Shown here one piece after another: positions 27,186 through 37,092 of a stretch of DNA of 64,000 nucleotides. The position numbers were made by a program, and so were the translations under genes. The DNA comes from Candidatus Dietzia intestinigallinarum (GTDB lineage: Bacteria > Actinomycetota > Actinomycetes > Mycobacteriales > Mycobacteriaceae). Where the stretch lies: NCBI GenBank assembly GCA_019119875.1, contig DWWG01000242.1, positions 117,878-181,877 of the forward strand, given 5' to 3'. The number at the start of each line of letters is the position of its first letter. The first letter of the stretch is position 1. The notes beneath the pieces were generated by a model. The model was given only the letters and a program-made list of their open reading frames with translations. It ran no database searches and was not told where the DNA came from.

Positions 27186-28049
27186 ATGTCGCACGACCTG
27201 CTCGAGAAGGCGATCGCCACCGTGAGGGACTGGCCGGTGGACAACGTCTCCGCGGCGGTCGTCGGCCCGGAGGGGGCCGTGGCCGTCCACGGCGACGAGT
27301 CCCGCGTCTACCGGCTCGCCTCCGTCACCAAGCCGATCGTCGCCCTGGCCGCCCTCCTGGCCGTCGAGGAGGAGGCCATCACGCTCGAGGACAGGTCCGG
27401 TCCCGAGGGGTCGACCGTCCGTCACCTGCTCGCCCACGCCTCGGGCCTCGATTTCGCCGACCGGGACAAGGTCCGGGCGGCACCGGGGCGGCGGCGCATC
27501 TACTCCTCGGCCGGGTTCGAGGTGCTCGCCGACCACATCGCCTCCGCCACCGGCATCGACTTTCCCGATTACCTCGACGAAGGCGTCTGCGAGCCGCTCG
27601 GAATGACCTCGACCACGCTCACCGGATCCGCCGGACACGGTGCCTCGGGCAGCCTCGCCGACCTGGTGAACTTCGCCCGAGAGCTGGTGGCGCCCCGGAT
27701 ACTCGCGCCGGAAACCCTCGAGGAGGCGATCACCGAGCAGTTCCCCGGGCTCGACGGACTCGTCCCCGGGTACGGGATGCACAAGCCCTGCCCGTGGGGG
27801 CTGGGCTTCGAACTCCGCGGGGCCAAGCATCCCCACTGGACCGGGCAGCACAACTCGCCCGCGACGTTCGGGCACTTCGGGCAGTCCGGGACGCTGCTGT
27901 GGGTCGAACCGGAGATCGAGACCGCGCTGGTCGTGCTCACCGACCGGGACTTCGGGGACTGGGCCAAACCCCTGTGGCCCGCGCTGTCCGACAGGGTGGT
28001 CGACGCCGCCACGCGCCGCTCCTCTCAGGACGACGCGCTCGGCGGCTGA
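27186..28049 (+). CDS. Beta-lactamase-fold serine hydrolase
   Basis: 287 residues, ATG with GGGAGGA upstream. SxxK is SVTK in LASVTKPIVALAAL (about residue 47); the Tyr motif region is YSSAGFEVLADHI; HFGQSGTLLWVEP occupies the third-motif position. No signal peptide. Similar proteins in Mycobacterium are annotated as LpqF-like or esterase-type. It more likely cleaves an ester or amide than a beta-lactam. Confidence 0.85.
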   Translation: MSHDLLEKAIATVRDWPVDNVSAAVVGPEGAVAVHGDESRVYRLASVTKPIVALAALLAVEEEAITLEDRSGPEGSTVRHLLAHASGLDFADRDKVRAAPGRRRIYSSAGFEVLADHIASATGIDFPDYLDEGVCEPLGMTSTTLTGSAGHGASGSLADLVNFARELVAPRILAPETLEEAITEQFPGLDGLVPGYGMHKPCPWGLGFELRGAKHPHWTGQHNSPATFGHFGQSGTLLWVEPEIETALVVLTDRDFGDWAKPLWPALSDRVVDAATRRSSQDDALGG

Positions 28050-28292
28050 CCACGCCCGGGCTCACACCCGCCCCACACCGACGAGTCCCCGGAGACGAGT
28101 GGCGACACGCCGTGATGGGGTCGACCGTGCGGAATCACGGTGCTGTAACTTTGCTGAGAATCCAGAAGTGTCACTGGTGTAGTTTCATCACTTGAGGCAC
28201 AGTGGTCATCAACAACAACATAAGCAACATCATTCACACGATTTCGTGAGGTCGTTGGGGAAGACGTCCCTCAGTGAGTCGGGAGTGAAGTG

Positions 28293-28802
28293 ATGTCTGA
28301 CCTTAACCATTTCGCGGATACGACGACCGGCGTGGTGTTCATCCACGCCGCGCCCACCGCGTTGTGTCCTCACGTCGAGTGGGCTCTGGCGAGCGTGCTC
28401 GACGCGACATCGGCCATGCGCTGGGAAGACCAGCCGGCCCAGCCCGGTGCCCGAAAGGCCGTCGTGGACTGGATCGGCCCGGTCGGCACGGGCGCACGGC
28501 TGGCCGACGCGTTGGCGAAGTGGTCCATGCTGGCCTTCGAGGTCACCGAGGACCCGAGCGACCTCGTCGACGGCGAACGCTTCTCGCACACGCCCGAACT
28601 GGGCATGTGGCGGGGACAGACCGGGGCGAGTGGCGATGTCGTGATCGGCGAGAACCGCCTGCGGCACCTCATGGCCGCCGGACCTGTCGCATTCCATTCC
28701 GCCGTCGAGGACGAGCTCGGCACCGCCTGGGACAGCGCACTCGAGCCACTCCGCGGTCACCCGGCCGCCGCCGAGGTCACCTGGCTCTCGCGGGTCGGCT
28801 GA
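28293..28802 (+). CDS. DUF3145 family protein
   Basis: 169 residues from the ATG at 28293; a GTG sits immediately before it at 28290, and GGGAGTGAAG serves as ribosome site. It matches the actinobacterial DUF3145 family (GVVFIHAAPTALCPHVEWAL, W-x-D-Q-P, SDLVDGERFSHTPELGMWRG). No enzymatic motif is recognisable. It is usually linked to the fatty-acid cluster, as here, where it converges on accD6. The 243-bp upstream region is noticeably AT-rich for this genome and probably holds its promoter, but no hexamer pair is clear. Confidence 0.85.
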   Translation: MSDLNHFADTTTGVVFIHAAPTALCPHVEWALASVLDATSAMRWEDQPAQPGARKAVVDWIGPVGTGARLADALAKWSMLAFEVTEDPSDLVDGERFSHTPELGMWRGQTGASGDVVIGENRLRHLMAAGPVAFHSAVEDELGTAWDSALEPLRGHPAAAEVTWLSRVG

Positions 28803-28831
28803 CACCGGACCCACTCCCGCACCCACGCACG

Positions 28832-28876
28832 AAAGAGCGCCCGCCCGCCGCACGCCGCGGCCGACGGGCGCTCTTT
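28832..28876. terminator. Bidirectional terminator between DUF3145 gene and accD6
   Basis: aaagagcgcccg (28832-28843) pairs perfectly with cgggcgctcttt (28865-28876), giving a 12-bp stem and a short T-run on either strand, placed between converging genes. Confidence 0.88.
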
Positions 28877-28899
28877 CCGTTCCCGCGGAGCGCCTCAGA

Positions 28900-30336
28900 T
28901 CACAGCGGGATGTTCTTGTGCTGGCCGCGGGTGTGCGAAGCGGCATCCAGCGCCTCTGCGAGCCGACGGCGGGTGTCGGTGGGCTCGATGACCTCGTCCA
29001 CCACACCGATCGACATGGCCCGGCCCACCCCGCCGGCGATCGCCGCGTGCTCTTCCGCCAAACGCTCGTGGAGCTCTTCGCGCTCGTCCTCCGGCGCGGC
29101 GGCGAGCGTCCGCTTGTGCAGGATGCCCACGGCAGCCTTGGCGCCCATCACGGCGACCTCCGCGTCGGGCCAGGCGAACACGGCCGAGGCGCCGAGTGCG
29201 CGGGAGTTCATGGCGATGTAGGCGCCGCCGTAGATCTTGCGGGTGACCAGGGTGACCCGGGCGACCGACGCCTCGGCGAAGGCGTGGAGGAGTTTGGCGC
29301 CACGCCGGACCACACCCTCCCACTCCTGGGAGACACCGGGCAGATAGCCGGGTACGTCCACGATCACGACAAGCGGCACACCGAAGGCGTTGCAGAGCCG
29401 GACGAAGCGCGAGGCCTTCTCCGCCGACTCGGAGTTCAGGCAGCCTCCCAGGCGCAACGGATTGTTGGCGATCACGCCGACCGAGCGCCCGGCGATCCGG
29501 CCGAAGCCCACGACGATGCTGGGCGCCCACTTGGCCTGTAGTTCCTCGAACGTCGTGCTGCCGTCGAGCTCGGAGGAGTCGAGGATGCCGTGGACGAGCG
29601 GTCGCACGTCGTAGGCCCGCTTGGGGGACTCCGGGAGCAGGCCTGCGAGATCCGTGTGATCGTTGGAGAGGATGCGTGGATCGAACTCGCCCTGATCTGA
29701 CATCAGGCTCACGAGACGGCGGGCCCGGTGCAGGGCGTCACGCTCGTCGTCCGCGGCGATGTGGCACACGCCCGACTTGCGGTGGTGTACGTCCTGACCG
29801 CCGAGGCCCTCCATGTCGACCTGCTCGCCCGTGACATCGCGAACCACGGCGGGGCCGGTCACGAAGACCTTGCCCTCCGGCGCCATGATCACGACGTCGG
29901 TCAGTGCCGGGCCATAGGCGGCGCCACCGGCGGCGGGGCCGAGTACGACCGAGATCTGCGGGACGCGGCCCGAGGCACGGACCATGGCCTCGAACACGGT
30001 GCCCACGGCGTGGAGGGCCTCGACGCCCTCGGCGAGGCGAGCACCCCCGGAGTGCCACACGCCCACGACCGGCTTCTCCTCGTCGATGGCGGTCTCGATC
30101 GCCCGGACGATGTGAGAGCACCCGTCGAGACCCATTGCGCCGCCCATGACGGTGGCGTCGGTGGCGTAGGCGATGGTGGGTACACCATCGATCAGCCCGC
30201 GTGCGGCGAGTGCGCCCGAGGCGTCGGGTTCGGTGATGAACTCAAGGGAGGCGGGATCGAAGAGCTTCTCGAGCCGGACGACGGGGTCGCGCGGGTCGAT
30301 CTGGGCGTTCTGGTCCACAGTGCTGGTGATGGTCAT
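28900..30336 (-). CDS. accD6: Acyl-CoA carboxylase beta subunit (AccD6-like carboxyltransferase)
   Basis: 478 residues from the ATG at 30336 (GGAAAGGA upstream). Carboxyltransferase N- and C-domains are present: GGARLAEGVEALHAVGTVFEAMVRASG and VLGPAAGGAAYGPALTD form the first oxyanion hole, and VDVPGYLPGVSQE with GGAYIAMNSRALGA the second. Length and position at the end of fabD-acpM match mycobacterial AccD6, which with AccA3 makes malonyl-CoA for fatty and mycolic acids. Substrate range (acetyl versus propionyl) cannot be decided by eye. Confidence 0.92.
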   Translation of the reverse strand: MTITSTVDQNAQIDPRDPVVRLEKLFDPASLEFITEPDASGALAARGLIDGVPTIAYATDATVMGGAMGLDGCSHIVRAIETAIDEEKPVVGVWHSGGARLAEGVEALHAVGTVFEAMVRASGRVPQISVVLGPAAGGAAYGPALTDVVIMAPEGKVFVTGPAVVRDVTGEQVDMEGLGGQDVHHRKSGVCHIAADDERDALHRARRLVSLMSDQGEFDPRILSNDHTDLAGLLPESPKRAYDVRPLVHGILDSSELDGSTTFEELQAKWAPSIVVGFGRIAGRSVGVIANNPLRLGGCLNSESAEKASRFVRLCNAFGVPLVVIVDVPGYLPGVSQEWEGVVRRGAKLLHAFAEASVARVTLVTRKIYGGAYIAMNSRALGASAVFAWPDAEVAVMGAKAAVGILHKRTLAAAPEDEREELHERLAEEHAAIAGGVGRAMSIGVVDEVIEPTDTRRRLAEALDAASHTRGQHKNIPL

Positions 30337-30598
30337 GTGTGCAGTCCTTTCCATGGCGCACATCCCGGTGAGGGAGAGCGCGCCGTCTACGGACCCCCGG
30401 ACTGGCTGGTGGGTCGTTGCCGGGAGCGGGACCCCCGTCCCGCACCCGGTCCTTCGACCCGGTGTCCCGCACGAGGCGGGATGAGTGGTGATGTGGAGTG
30501 CCCTACACCGGCGGGAGGGGACGCGGGCTCGACGTGGTGCACCGACCGCACCTTCGGCCCTGTGAGATCGCGTCCCCACCCGTGTGCGGGGCTGGAAG
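30337..30598 (-). other. 262-bp gap where kasA/kasB would be expected; hairpin-rich
   Basis: No credible coding frame is seen. In Mycobacterium the space between acpM and accD6 holds kasA and kasB. Here it contains GC hairpins, the clearest being gcgggac (30426-30432) with gtcccgc (30437-30443) and a 4-nt loop, next to a second weaker stem at about 30446-30463. It could be a processing or attenuation site, or scar sequence left by loss of the ketosynthase genes. Confidence 0.5.
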
Positions 30599-30850
30599 TC
30601 AGTTCTGGTCGATCTTCTTGATGTAGTCGACCGCATCCTGCACGGTACGCAGCTTGGCGAGGTCCTCGTCGGGGATCTCCACGCCGTAGCGGTCCTCGGT
30701 CTGGACGGCGATCTCCACCATGGAGAGCGAATCGATGTCGAGATCGTCGACGAAGGACTTCTCCGCGGTCACCTCGGAGGGTTCGATGCCGGTGACCTCT
30801 TCGACGATCTCCGCCAGTCCTGCGATGATCTCGGCCTCGGTGCGTGCCAT
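30599..30850 (-). CDS. acpM: Acyl carrier protein (AcpM-like)
   Basis: 83 residues, ATG at 30850, AAAGGA upstream. The phosphopantetheine attachment site is Ser41 in DLDIDSLSMVE. It carries acyl chains for fatty-acid or mycolate synthesis. Mycobacterial AcpM is 115 residues with a C-terminal extension; this one lacks it and ends at the canonical helix 4. It follows fabD by 103 bp. Confidence 0.94.
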   Translation of the reverse strand: MARTEAEIIAGLAEIVEEVTGIEPSEVTAEKSFVDDLDIDSLSMVEIAVQTEDRYGVEIPDEDLAKLRTVQDAVDYIKKIDQN

Positions 30851-30953
30851 GTGGTGTCCTTTCTGATGGGTGGCGTCGCGCCCGGCGGGCGCGACGAACA
30901 GCAGTGGGCGATCGTCGGCCGGTGCCGACGTCCGCGGGGATGGGGTGAGTGGA

Positions 30954-31880
30954 CTAGGTGCCGCTGAGGGCGGGAACGGATTCTAACGTCTGGTCGAGGT
31001 CTTCCGGAGTGGTCAACCCGTAGCGCGGCACGCCGCGCATCAACCGCTTGGCCAGTCCGACCAGGGCTCCGGAGGGCGGGAGTTCGACGAACGTGTCGAC
31101 TCCACGTTTGAGCATCGTCTGCGTGCACAGGTCCCACCGAACCGGACTGGTGATCTGGGCGATCACCTGGTCGAGTGCCTGCCGGCCGGAGGTGACGGCC
31201 ATTCCGTCCGCGTTCGACAGCAGGGTCAGCTCGGGGTCCCGGACCTCGATGGTGCCGGCCAGCGCGCGGACGTCCTCCACCGCGGACGCCATGTACTCGG
31301 TGTGGAACGCACCTGCGACCTCGAGCCGGCGCAGGCGGGCGCGGCTCGGTGGATTCTGCTCCAGCGCGTCACATGCCTCGAGGGGGCCGGCGGCGACGAT
31401 CTGGCCCGCACCGTTGCGGTTGGCGGGCGTGAGGCCCGCATTCTCGAGGGCCAGCAGCACATCGGCTTCCACTCCGCCGAGTACGGCGATCATCCCGGTG
31501 GGCCGATCGGCACACGCCCGCGACATCGCTGCGCCTCGTACGGAGGCCAGGCGGAGGGCGTCGGACTCGGAGATCACGCCGGCGATCGCGAGGGCGGAGA
31601 CCTCGCCGATCGAGTGCCCCGCGACGACGGTGTCAGCGGGAAGGTGGCCCCGGCGACGCAGTTCGGCGGCGCCGAGCAGCGCGGAGGCCACGACGAGAGG
31701 CTGGGTCACCGCGGTGTCGGTGATGTCCTGAAGGGTCGCAGTGGTACCCAGGCGCTCGAGGTCGAGTCCGCTGGAAACGGACCATGCATCGAGACGGCTC
31801 TGGGCGCCGGGTAGCTCGAGCCAGGGCGCGAGCATTCCGGCCTTCTGTGACCCTTGTCCGGGAGCGGTAAGGCAAAGCAC
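30954..31880 (-). CDS. fabD: Malonyl-CoA:ACP transacylase FabD
   Basis: 308 residues, GTG start. GQGSQ at residues 8-12; nucleophile elbow GHSIGE (Ser about 93); catalytic His in GAFHTEYM. It moves malonyl from CoA to AcpM. It is the first gene of fabD-acpM-accD6, with a MabR-type operator 67-87 bp upstream of its start. Confidence 0.95.
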   Translation of the reverse strand: MLCLTAPGQGSQKAGMLAPWLELPGAQSRLDAWSVSSGLDLERLGTTATLQDITDTAVTQPLVVASALLGAAELRRRGHLPADTVVAGHSIGEVSALAIAGVISESDALRLASVRGAAMSRACADRPTGMIAVLGGVEADVLLALENAGLTPANRNGAGQIVAAGPLEACDALEQNPPSRARLRRLEVAGAFHTEYMASAVEDVRALAGTIEVRDPELTLLSNADGMAVTSGRQALDQVIAQITSPVRWDLCTQTMLKRGVDTFVELPPSGALVGLAKRLMRGVPRYGLTTPEDLDQTLESVPALSGT

Positions 31881-31946
31881 GGGTATCAGACAACACCTAG
31901 GGGGGCGGTTCGGATGATGTTCTCCAAGCCAGAAACGGAATCGAGT

Positions 31947-31967
31947 TTTTGTGGAGATCCCACAAAA
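31947..31967. promoter_or_regulatory. MabR operator, TTTTGT-N9-ACAAAA
   Basis: TTTTGT (31947-31952), nine bases, ACAAAA (31962-31967): a perfect 6-bp inverted repeat in the mabR-fabD gap. It is identical to the consensus I recall for mycobacterial MabR (Rv2242), which controls the fasII operon. The gene for the expected regulator lies immediately upstream. Confidence 0.8.
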
Positions 31968-32035
31968 GCCGCGCTGGCCGATGGCCCATCTGTCGTCGGG
32001 GCCATTTCGTTACATGATGTGACGGATGTGGTTAT

Positions 32036-33289
32036 TTAGCTCTCCTGAGGATTGCGTTCGTCGAACTTGCCGAGAACCAGGGCGATTCGGAGGACAAATG
32101 CGTCCCTGGCGTTGAGCGGATCGAAGTCAGTGATCTGGCTCACTCTTTTCAAGCGGTAGCGAACGGTATTGGGATGGACGTACAACTGCCGAGCGCACGC
32201 TTCGACGTGTCCGCCGGAGTCTAGATAGGCTCGGAGAGTGGTCTCGACAGAGGGGTCCGCCCCTCGCAGTGGCGTGACGACACGCTCGACGAGAGTCGCC
32301 GCCGCACCCCTGTCTCCGCCGAGTACCCGCTCGGGCAGGAGGTCGACCGCGGCGACGGGTCGGGGTGCGCCGGGCCAACCGCAGACGGCCGCAGCGCCCG
32401 AGAGCGCCTCGGCGGCGCTGTCAGGCGCCTCCACCAGTGAGCCGACGGTGTGTCCGTGGACGACGGGTGCGTCGGGGGAGAAGGCGTCGAGGACCGCCGT
32501 GGGGATGGGCACGGTGGACTCGAGTTCCCCTGACAGGATGACGACGAGGCGTGCGCCCTGTAGGACCGCGAGCGCATGTCTTCCCGACGCGACGGCGGCC
32601 CTGTGGACCGCTGTCACCGCGTCGAGGCCGAGGTCCTCGCGGGGGGAGCCGATGATCACGGTGGCGGCTGTCGTCGGGTCCCAGTTCAGGGCCGAGGCGC
32701 CCGAGGTGAGATCGGCGTGTCGGTCCCCACGGACCACCGCGTCGACGATCATCGCCTCCATGCGGGTGTCCCAGGCGCCGCGGTTCTCGGCGGCGGCCGC
32801 GTACACGGACGCCGCGGTGAAGCCGAGCTCGCGACCGAACTTCAGGACGGCGGCGATCATCAGGCCCCGCTGCCGCTCGTTGTGTGTGATGCGGGGCATG
32901 ACCAGTTCGAAGTACTCGAGTGTGGACCGGACGAGCTGAACGGTCTGCTGCAGGGTCAGGCCCTGCCCGAGTCCCTTGGGCAGGAGCTTGAACCCCGCGA
33001 TCGTGTCGGAGTGCTGGGCCTCCGGGTTACGCATCCAGGTGACGAAGTCGCGAACCGCGCTCTGGATGATGAGCTGGATCTCCGCCCGCTGGTCCGCGGA
33101 CAGTTCGCCGAAGAACGGCAGCTCGACTTCCAGTGCACGGACGGCTTCGGTGGACAGGGTCCCCGAGTACCGGGTGATCCGCTTGAGGAGCGCATCGGAG
33201 ACAGGCCGTTGATCCGGCGGGGTCGCCGACCGCCGCCGGATCGTCTGGTCTGCCTGTGCCCCGGTCTCGGGGTCTGTCGTGTCGCTCAC
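32036..33289 (-). CDS. mabR: PucR-type transcriptional regulator MabR
   Basis: 417 residues from the GTG at 33289, which overlaps the aceE stop (GTGA). The C-terminal PucR helix-turn-helix (about 350-410; [26 protein letters not shown]) and the upstream GGDEF-like/CdaR region match the Rv2242 family. MabR regulates fabD-acpM-kas-accD6 in mycobacteria and responds to long-chain acyl-CoA. Coupling to aceE puts the regulator's own expression with pyruvate dehydrogenase, tying acetyl-CoA supply to fatty-acid synthesis. Confidence 0.9.
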   Translation of the reverse strand: MSDTTDPETGAQADQTIRRRSATPPDQRPVSDALLKRITRYSGTLSTEAVRALEVELPFFGELSADQRAEIQLIIQSAVRDFVTWMRNPEAQHSDTIAGFKLLPKGLGQGLTLQQTVQLVRSTLEYFELVMPRITHNERQRGLMIAAVLKFGRELGFTAASVYAAAAENRGAWDTRMEAMIVDAVVRGDRHADLTSGASALNWDPTTAATVIIGSPREDLGLDAVTAVHRAAVASGRHALAVLQGARLVVILSGELESTVPIPTAVLDAFSPDAPVVHGHTVGSLVEAPDSAAEALSGAAAVCGWPGAPRPVAAVDLLPERVLGGDRGAAATLVERVVTPLRGADPSVETTLRAYLDSGGHVEACARQLYVHPNTVRYRLKRVSQITDFDPLNARDAFVLRIALVLGKFDERNPQES

Positions 33290-36081
33290 GCCACTCCGGG
33301 GTCCGTCGTGGGCTCGGGAGCGGCCATCACGTCGTCGATCTGGTAGAGGCGGGCGGCTTCGAGCAGCGTCCGCTTCTCGATGGTGCCCTCGCGGACCAGG
33401 CCCGCGAGGACGGCCATGATGATCGATTCGGTGTCGGTGTTGAAGAACCGCCGTGCGGCAGGTCGGGTGTCGGAGAACCCGAATCCGTCGCAGCCGAGCA
33501 CCGTGAAATCGCCGGGCACCCACGCGCGGATCTGGTCAGGCACGGCCTTCTGGAAGTCGCTCACCGCGACCTTCGGCCCGGGCGAGTCGGCCAGCGTGGC
33601 GGTGACGAACGGGACACGAGGTTGCTGATCGGGGTGACGCAGCTCGTGCCGCTCGCACTCGAAACCGTCGCGGGCGAGCTCGGTCCAGGAGGTGGCCGAC
33701 CACAGATCCGCCGCCACATCCCACTTCTCGGCGAGGACCTTCTGCGCTTCGACGGCCGCGTACATGGCCACGCCGGAGGCGAGAATCGAGGCCTTGTGCG
33801 TTCCGCCCGCTGCCTTGCGGAAGCGGTAGAGTCCGCGCAGCAGTGCGTCGGCATCCAGGTCTTCCGGCTCGGCGGGCTGTGGGACGGGCTCGTTGTACAG
33901 CGTGATGTAGTACGAGACGTTGCGGTCGATGCCGTCGGTCTCCGTCTCGTGGGCTGCACCCGGGCCGTACATGCGCTCGATGCCGGCACGGATGATGTGC
34001 GCGATCTCGTAACCCCAGGCGGGGTCGTACGAGATGATTCCCGGGTTGGTGGCCGCCAGTAGCGGGGAGTGGCCGTCCATGTGCTGGAGCCCCTCTCCGG
34101 TCAGCGTCGTGCGGCCTGCGGTGGCGCCGAGGAGGAAGCCGCGGGCCAGCTGGTCGGACGCAGCCCAGATCCCGTCACCGGTGCGCTGGAACCCGAACAT
34201 GGAATAGAAGATGTACAGCGGGATCATGGGTTCGCCATGCGTGGCGTACGCGGTGCCGGCAGCGGTGAACTCGGCGATGGAGCCGGCCTCGCTGATCCCC
34301 TCATGCATGATCTGACCGTCCTTGGCCTCCTTGTAACTCAGCATGAGGTCGTGGTCCACCGATGTGTAGTTCTGCCCGTGCGGGTTGTAGATCTTCAGGG
34401 TGGGGAACCAGGAATCCATCCCGAAGGTCCGGGCCTCGTCGGGGATGATCGGCACGAATCGGTTCTTGAGGGACTCGTCACGCATGAGCTCCTTGACGGT
34501 CCGCACCAGGGCCATGGTCGTGGCGACCGACTGCTTGCCCGATCCCTTACGCAGCGAGGACAGGGAGTCGATGTCCGGCACCCGGAGCGGAGAGAAGGTC
34601 TGGCGACGCTCCGGTACGTGGCCACCGAGCTCTGAACGACGCTCGAGCATGTAGCGGATCTCGGGGGAGTTCGGGCCCGGGTTGTAGTACGGCGGCTGCG
34701 CCGGGTCCGCCTCGAGCTCCTCATCGGTGATGGGGATCTGCTGCGTGTCCCGGAACTGCTTGAGATCGTCCAGGGTCAGCTTCTTCATCTGATGGGTCGC
34801 GTTGCGTCCCTCGAAATTCTGGCCGAGGCCGAAGCCCTTGATGGTGTGGGCGAGGATCACGGTCGGGCGGCCGGTGTGCTCCATCGCAGCCTTGTAGGCG
34901 GCGTGGATCTTGCGGTAGTCGTGGCCGCCTCGACGCAGGGCCCAGATCTCCTCGTCGGTCATGTCCTCGACGAGCTTCGCGGTGCGGGGATCCCGCCCGA
35001 AGAAGTGCTCCCGGATCCATGCCCCGTCGTTGGCGCGGAAGGTCTGGTAGTCACCGTCGGAGACGGAGTTCATGAGGGAGACCAGTGCGCCCTCGGTGTC
35101 CTTCTCGAACAGCGCGTCCCACTCGCGGCCCCAGACGACCTTGATGACGTTCCATCCGGCGCCGCTGAAGTACGACTCCAGCTCCTGGACGATCTGGCCG
35201 TTGCCGCGAACCGGGCCGTCGAGGCGCTGGAGGTTGCAGTTGATGACGAACGTGAGGTTGTCCAGTGCATCGTTGGCGGCGATCTGGAGGGCGCCCCGCG
35301 ACTCGACCTCGTCCATCTCGCCGTCCCCGAGAAACGCCCACACGTGTTGCTGCGAGGTGTCCTTGATCCCGCGGTTGTGCAGGTACCGGTTGAACCGTGC
35401 CTGGTAGATGGCGTTGAGCGGTCCCAGCCCCATCGAAACGGTGGGGAATTCCCAGAACTCCGGGAGACAGCGGGGATGCGGGTAGGAGGGCAACGACCGG
35501 CCGGGGTGGCTCTTCTCCTGACGGAAACCGTCGAGATCGTGCTCCCGCAGCCGTCCCTCTAGATACGCGCGTGCGTACATGCCGGGGGAGGCGTGCCCCT
35601 GGAAGAAGATGTGGTCGCCGCCGCCGGGGTGGTCCTTACCGCGGAAGAAGTGGTTGTAGCCCACCTCGTACAGCGGTGCGGCGCCCGCGTAGGTCGAGAT
35701 GTGCCCACCGACTCCGATTCCGGGTCGTTGCGCGCGGTGAACCATGATGGCCGCGTTCCACCGGATCCAGCGGCGGTAGGTACGCTCCACGGCCTCGTCG
35801 CCGGGGAACTCTGGCTCGAGGCTGGTGGGGATCGTGTTGACGTAATCGGTGGAGGTGAGCGCGGGGAGGGGTACCCGCTGCTTCGACGCACGCTCGAGGA
35901 GACGGAGCATCAGGTAGCGGGCGCGCTCGGGGCCGGCCTCGGCGAGCAGTCCGTCCAGGGAGTCCATCCACTCCTGGGTCTCTTCGGGATCCGAATCGGC
36001 GAGATAGGAGGCGACCCCCTCTCGGAGGATCGGCACATTGGTGGGTGCCGATCCGTCCCTTGTGCCTGCTTTACGGGTCAT
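33286..36081 (-). CDS. aceE: Pyruvate dehydrogenase E1 component (homodimeric AceE)
   Basis: 931 residues, ATG at 36081 with GAGGACGAG upstream. Thiamine-diphosphate motif [32 protein letters not shown] is present in sequence order (GDG...NCN, about 245-275); HxDGH-type loops and the transketolase-like C-domain are intact. It decarboxylates pyruvate and feeds acetyl groups to E2. It is adjacent to the mabR/fabD cluster as in Mycobacterium (Rv2241-Rv2247). Confidence 0.97.
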   Translation of the reverse strand: MTRKAGTRDGSAPTNVPILREGVASYLADSDPEETQEWMDSLDGLLAEAGPERARYLMLRLLERASKQRVPLPALTSTDYVNTIPTSLEPEFPGDEAVERTYRRWIRWNAAIMVHRAQRPGIGVGGHISTYAGAAPLYEVGYNHFFRGKDHPGGGDHIFFQGHASPGMYARAYLEGRLREHDLDGFRQEKSHPGRSLPSYPHPRCLPEFWEFPTVSMGLGPLNAIYQARFNRYLHNRGIKDTSQQHVWAFLGDGEMDEVESRGALQIAANDALDNLTFVINCNLQRLDGPVRGNGQIVQELESYFSGAGWNVIKVVWGREWDALFEKDTEGALVSLMNSVSDGDYQTFRANDGAWIREHFFGRDPRTAKLVEDMTDEEIWALRRGGHDYRKIHAAYKAAMEHTGRPTVILAHTIKGFGLGQNFEGRNATHQMKKLTLDDLKQFRDTQQIPITDEELEADPAQPPYYNPGPNSPEIRYMLERRSELGGHVPERRQTFSPLRVPDIDSLSSLRKGSGKQSVATTMALVRTVKELMRDESLKNRFVPIIPDEARTFGMDSWFPTLKIYNPHGQNYTSVDHDLMLSYKEAKDGQIMHEGISEAGSIAEFTAAGTAYATHGEPMIPLYIFYSMFGFQRTGDGIWAASDQLARGFLLGATAGRTTLTGEGLQHMDGHSPLLAATNPGIISYDPAWGYEIAHIIRAGIERMYGPGAAHETETDGIDRNVSYYITLYNEPVPQPAEPEDLDADALLRGLYRFRKAAGGTHKASILASGVAMYAAVEAQKVLAEKWDVAADLWSATSWTELARDGFECERHELRHPDQQPRVPFVTATLADSPGPKVAVSDFQKAVPDQIRAWVPGDFTVLGCDGFGFSDTRPAARRFFNTDTESIIMAVLAGLVREGTIEKRTLLEAARLYQIDDVMAAPEPTTDPGVA

Positions 36082-36390
36082 TGCGTCTCGTCCTCACTTC
36101 TACGATTCACACCGTGGCGGCCCGGTGGGGCCCTCGATGTTCGTCGTGGCGCAGAGCCCGGGCCTCCGCGCGCCCCCGAGGTGTGGGGCGGAACGCCGAC
36201 GGGCCCGGTGCGGGCCGCTCGTCGACCCGCATTTCCGATTGTGCCCCAATCCGTGACCGGCGACACGTGTGCAGCGGAAGGCCCACAGAAAAAGGCGGTA
36301 GTCGTTTCGCCTGCGACCGTGCGCGGGTAGTGTTCCTGGTCAGCGAAGAACCCGAGAACAAATACCCGGATAAGAGGGAGGAACACCACG
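36082..36390. other. 309-bp divergent promoter region, aceE / DUF3052
   Basis: No gene is visible. A TAGTGT hexamer (36328-36333) with a weak TTTCGC 17 bp upstream could serve the DUF3052 gene on the plus strand. The aceE side has no clear hexamer pair. I see no tRNA, riboswitch or strong palindrome. Confidence 0.5.
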
Positions 36391-36825
36391 GTGGTCGCCG
36401 CGGCGAACCAGCAGGACAGAGAAGGCCAGGTTTCGGGCCAGCTCGAACTGACGGAGGGCATGCTCGTTCAGGAGGTCGGATGGGATTCCGACTGTGACGA
36501 GTCGATCAGCGAGGCTGTCGAGGACGCCATCGGATCAGAGCTGCTGGAAGTGGATACCGACGAGGTGGTCGACGCGGTGCTGCTCTGGTGGCGCGACGGC
36601 GACGGAGATCTCGTCGATCGGCTGATGGATGCGGTCATGCCTCTGACGGACGGCGGTTCCGTGTGGGTTCTGACCCCTAAGACAGGGTTGGACGGTCACG
36701 TCGAGCCGGCGACCATCGCGGAGTCGGCGCAGACCGCGGGAATGCTTCAGACCCGCACCGCCGCCCTCGGGGACTGGGCCGGTAGCCGGCTCACGCTCAG
36801 GAAGAACAGCGCCCCTCGTAAGTGA
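36391..36825 (+). CDS. DUF3052 family protein (Rv2239c-like)
   Basis: 144 residues, GTG with GGGAGGA upstream. It matches the actinobacterial DUF3052 family: EGMLVQEVGWDSDCDE, VVDAVLLWWRDGDGDLVD, WVLTPKTGLDGHVEPATIAESAQTAGM. Small, acidic, cytoplasmic, function unknown. The location beside aceE is conserved in mycobacteria. Confidence 0.88.
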   Translation: MVAAANQQDREGQVSGQLELTEGMLVQEVGWDSDCDESISEAVEDAIGSELLEVDTDEVVDAVLLWWRDGDGDLVDRLMDAVMPLTDGGSVWVLTPKTGLDGHVEPATIAESAQTAGMLQTRTAALGDWAGSRLTLRKNSAPRK

Positions 36826-36902
36826 TCCCCTCGGGGGAGCCCGGCTGACGCGTCCGGACCGGGTGTCTGGCCCCGTGACGCACGATCTCGGGCAGGCCAC
36901 CA

Positions 36903-36931
36903 TTCGTCCGCGGTCGTGGGTGCGCTAATCT
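36903..36931 (+). promoter_or_regulatory. Promoter of tRNA-Val
   Basis: TTCGTC (-35, 36903-36908), a 17-bp spacer, and TAATCT (-10, 36926-36931), 34 bp before the tRNA. Confidence 0.55.
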
Positions 36932-36965
36932 CACCAGCACCGGCGTGCTCGACGCGTCGGGACAC

Positions 36966-37038
36966 GCGCGCGTAGCTCAGCGGTTAGAGCTCTGGTTTTA
37001 CACACCAGCGGTCGGGGGTTCGATTCCCTCCGCGCGCA
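36966..37038 (+). tRNA. tRNA-Val (TAC)
   Basis: Acceptor GCGCGCG pairs with CGCGCGC (37031-37037). Anticodon stem CTGGT/ACCAG encloses loop TTTACAC with anticodon TAC. T arm GGGGGTTCGATTCCCTC. Discriminator A; CCA is not encoded. Confidence 0.94.
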
Positions 37039-37092
37039 CGCACCGTCGTTCAGCACGGCGCGCGCCGAGACCTTGCCCCGGGAGTGGTGCCA

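Noticed and set aside
27186-28049. Antibiotic-resistance beta-lactamase
   Set aside because: SxxK is present but there is no signal peptide and the other motifs fit esterase-type relatives better.
30337-30598. kasA remnant
   Set aside because: No ketosynthase motif (Cys-His-His regions) in any frame; only hairpins are seen.
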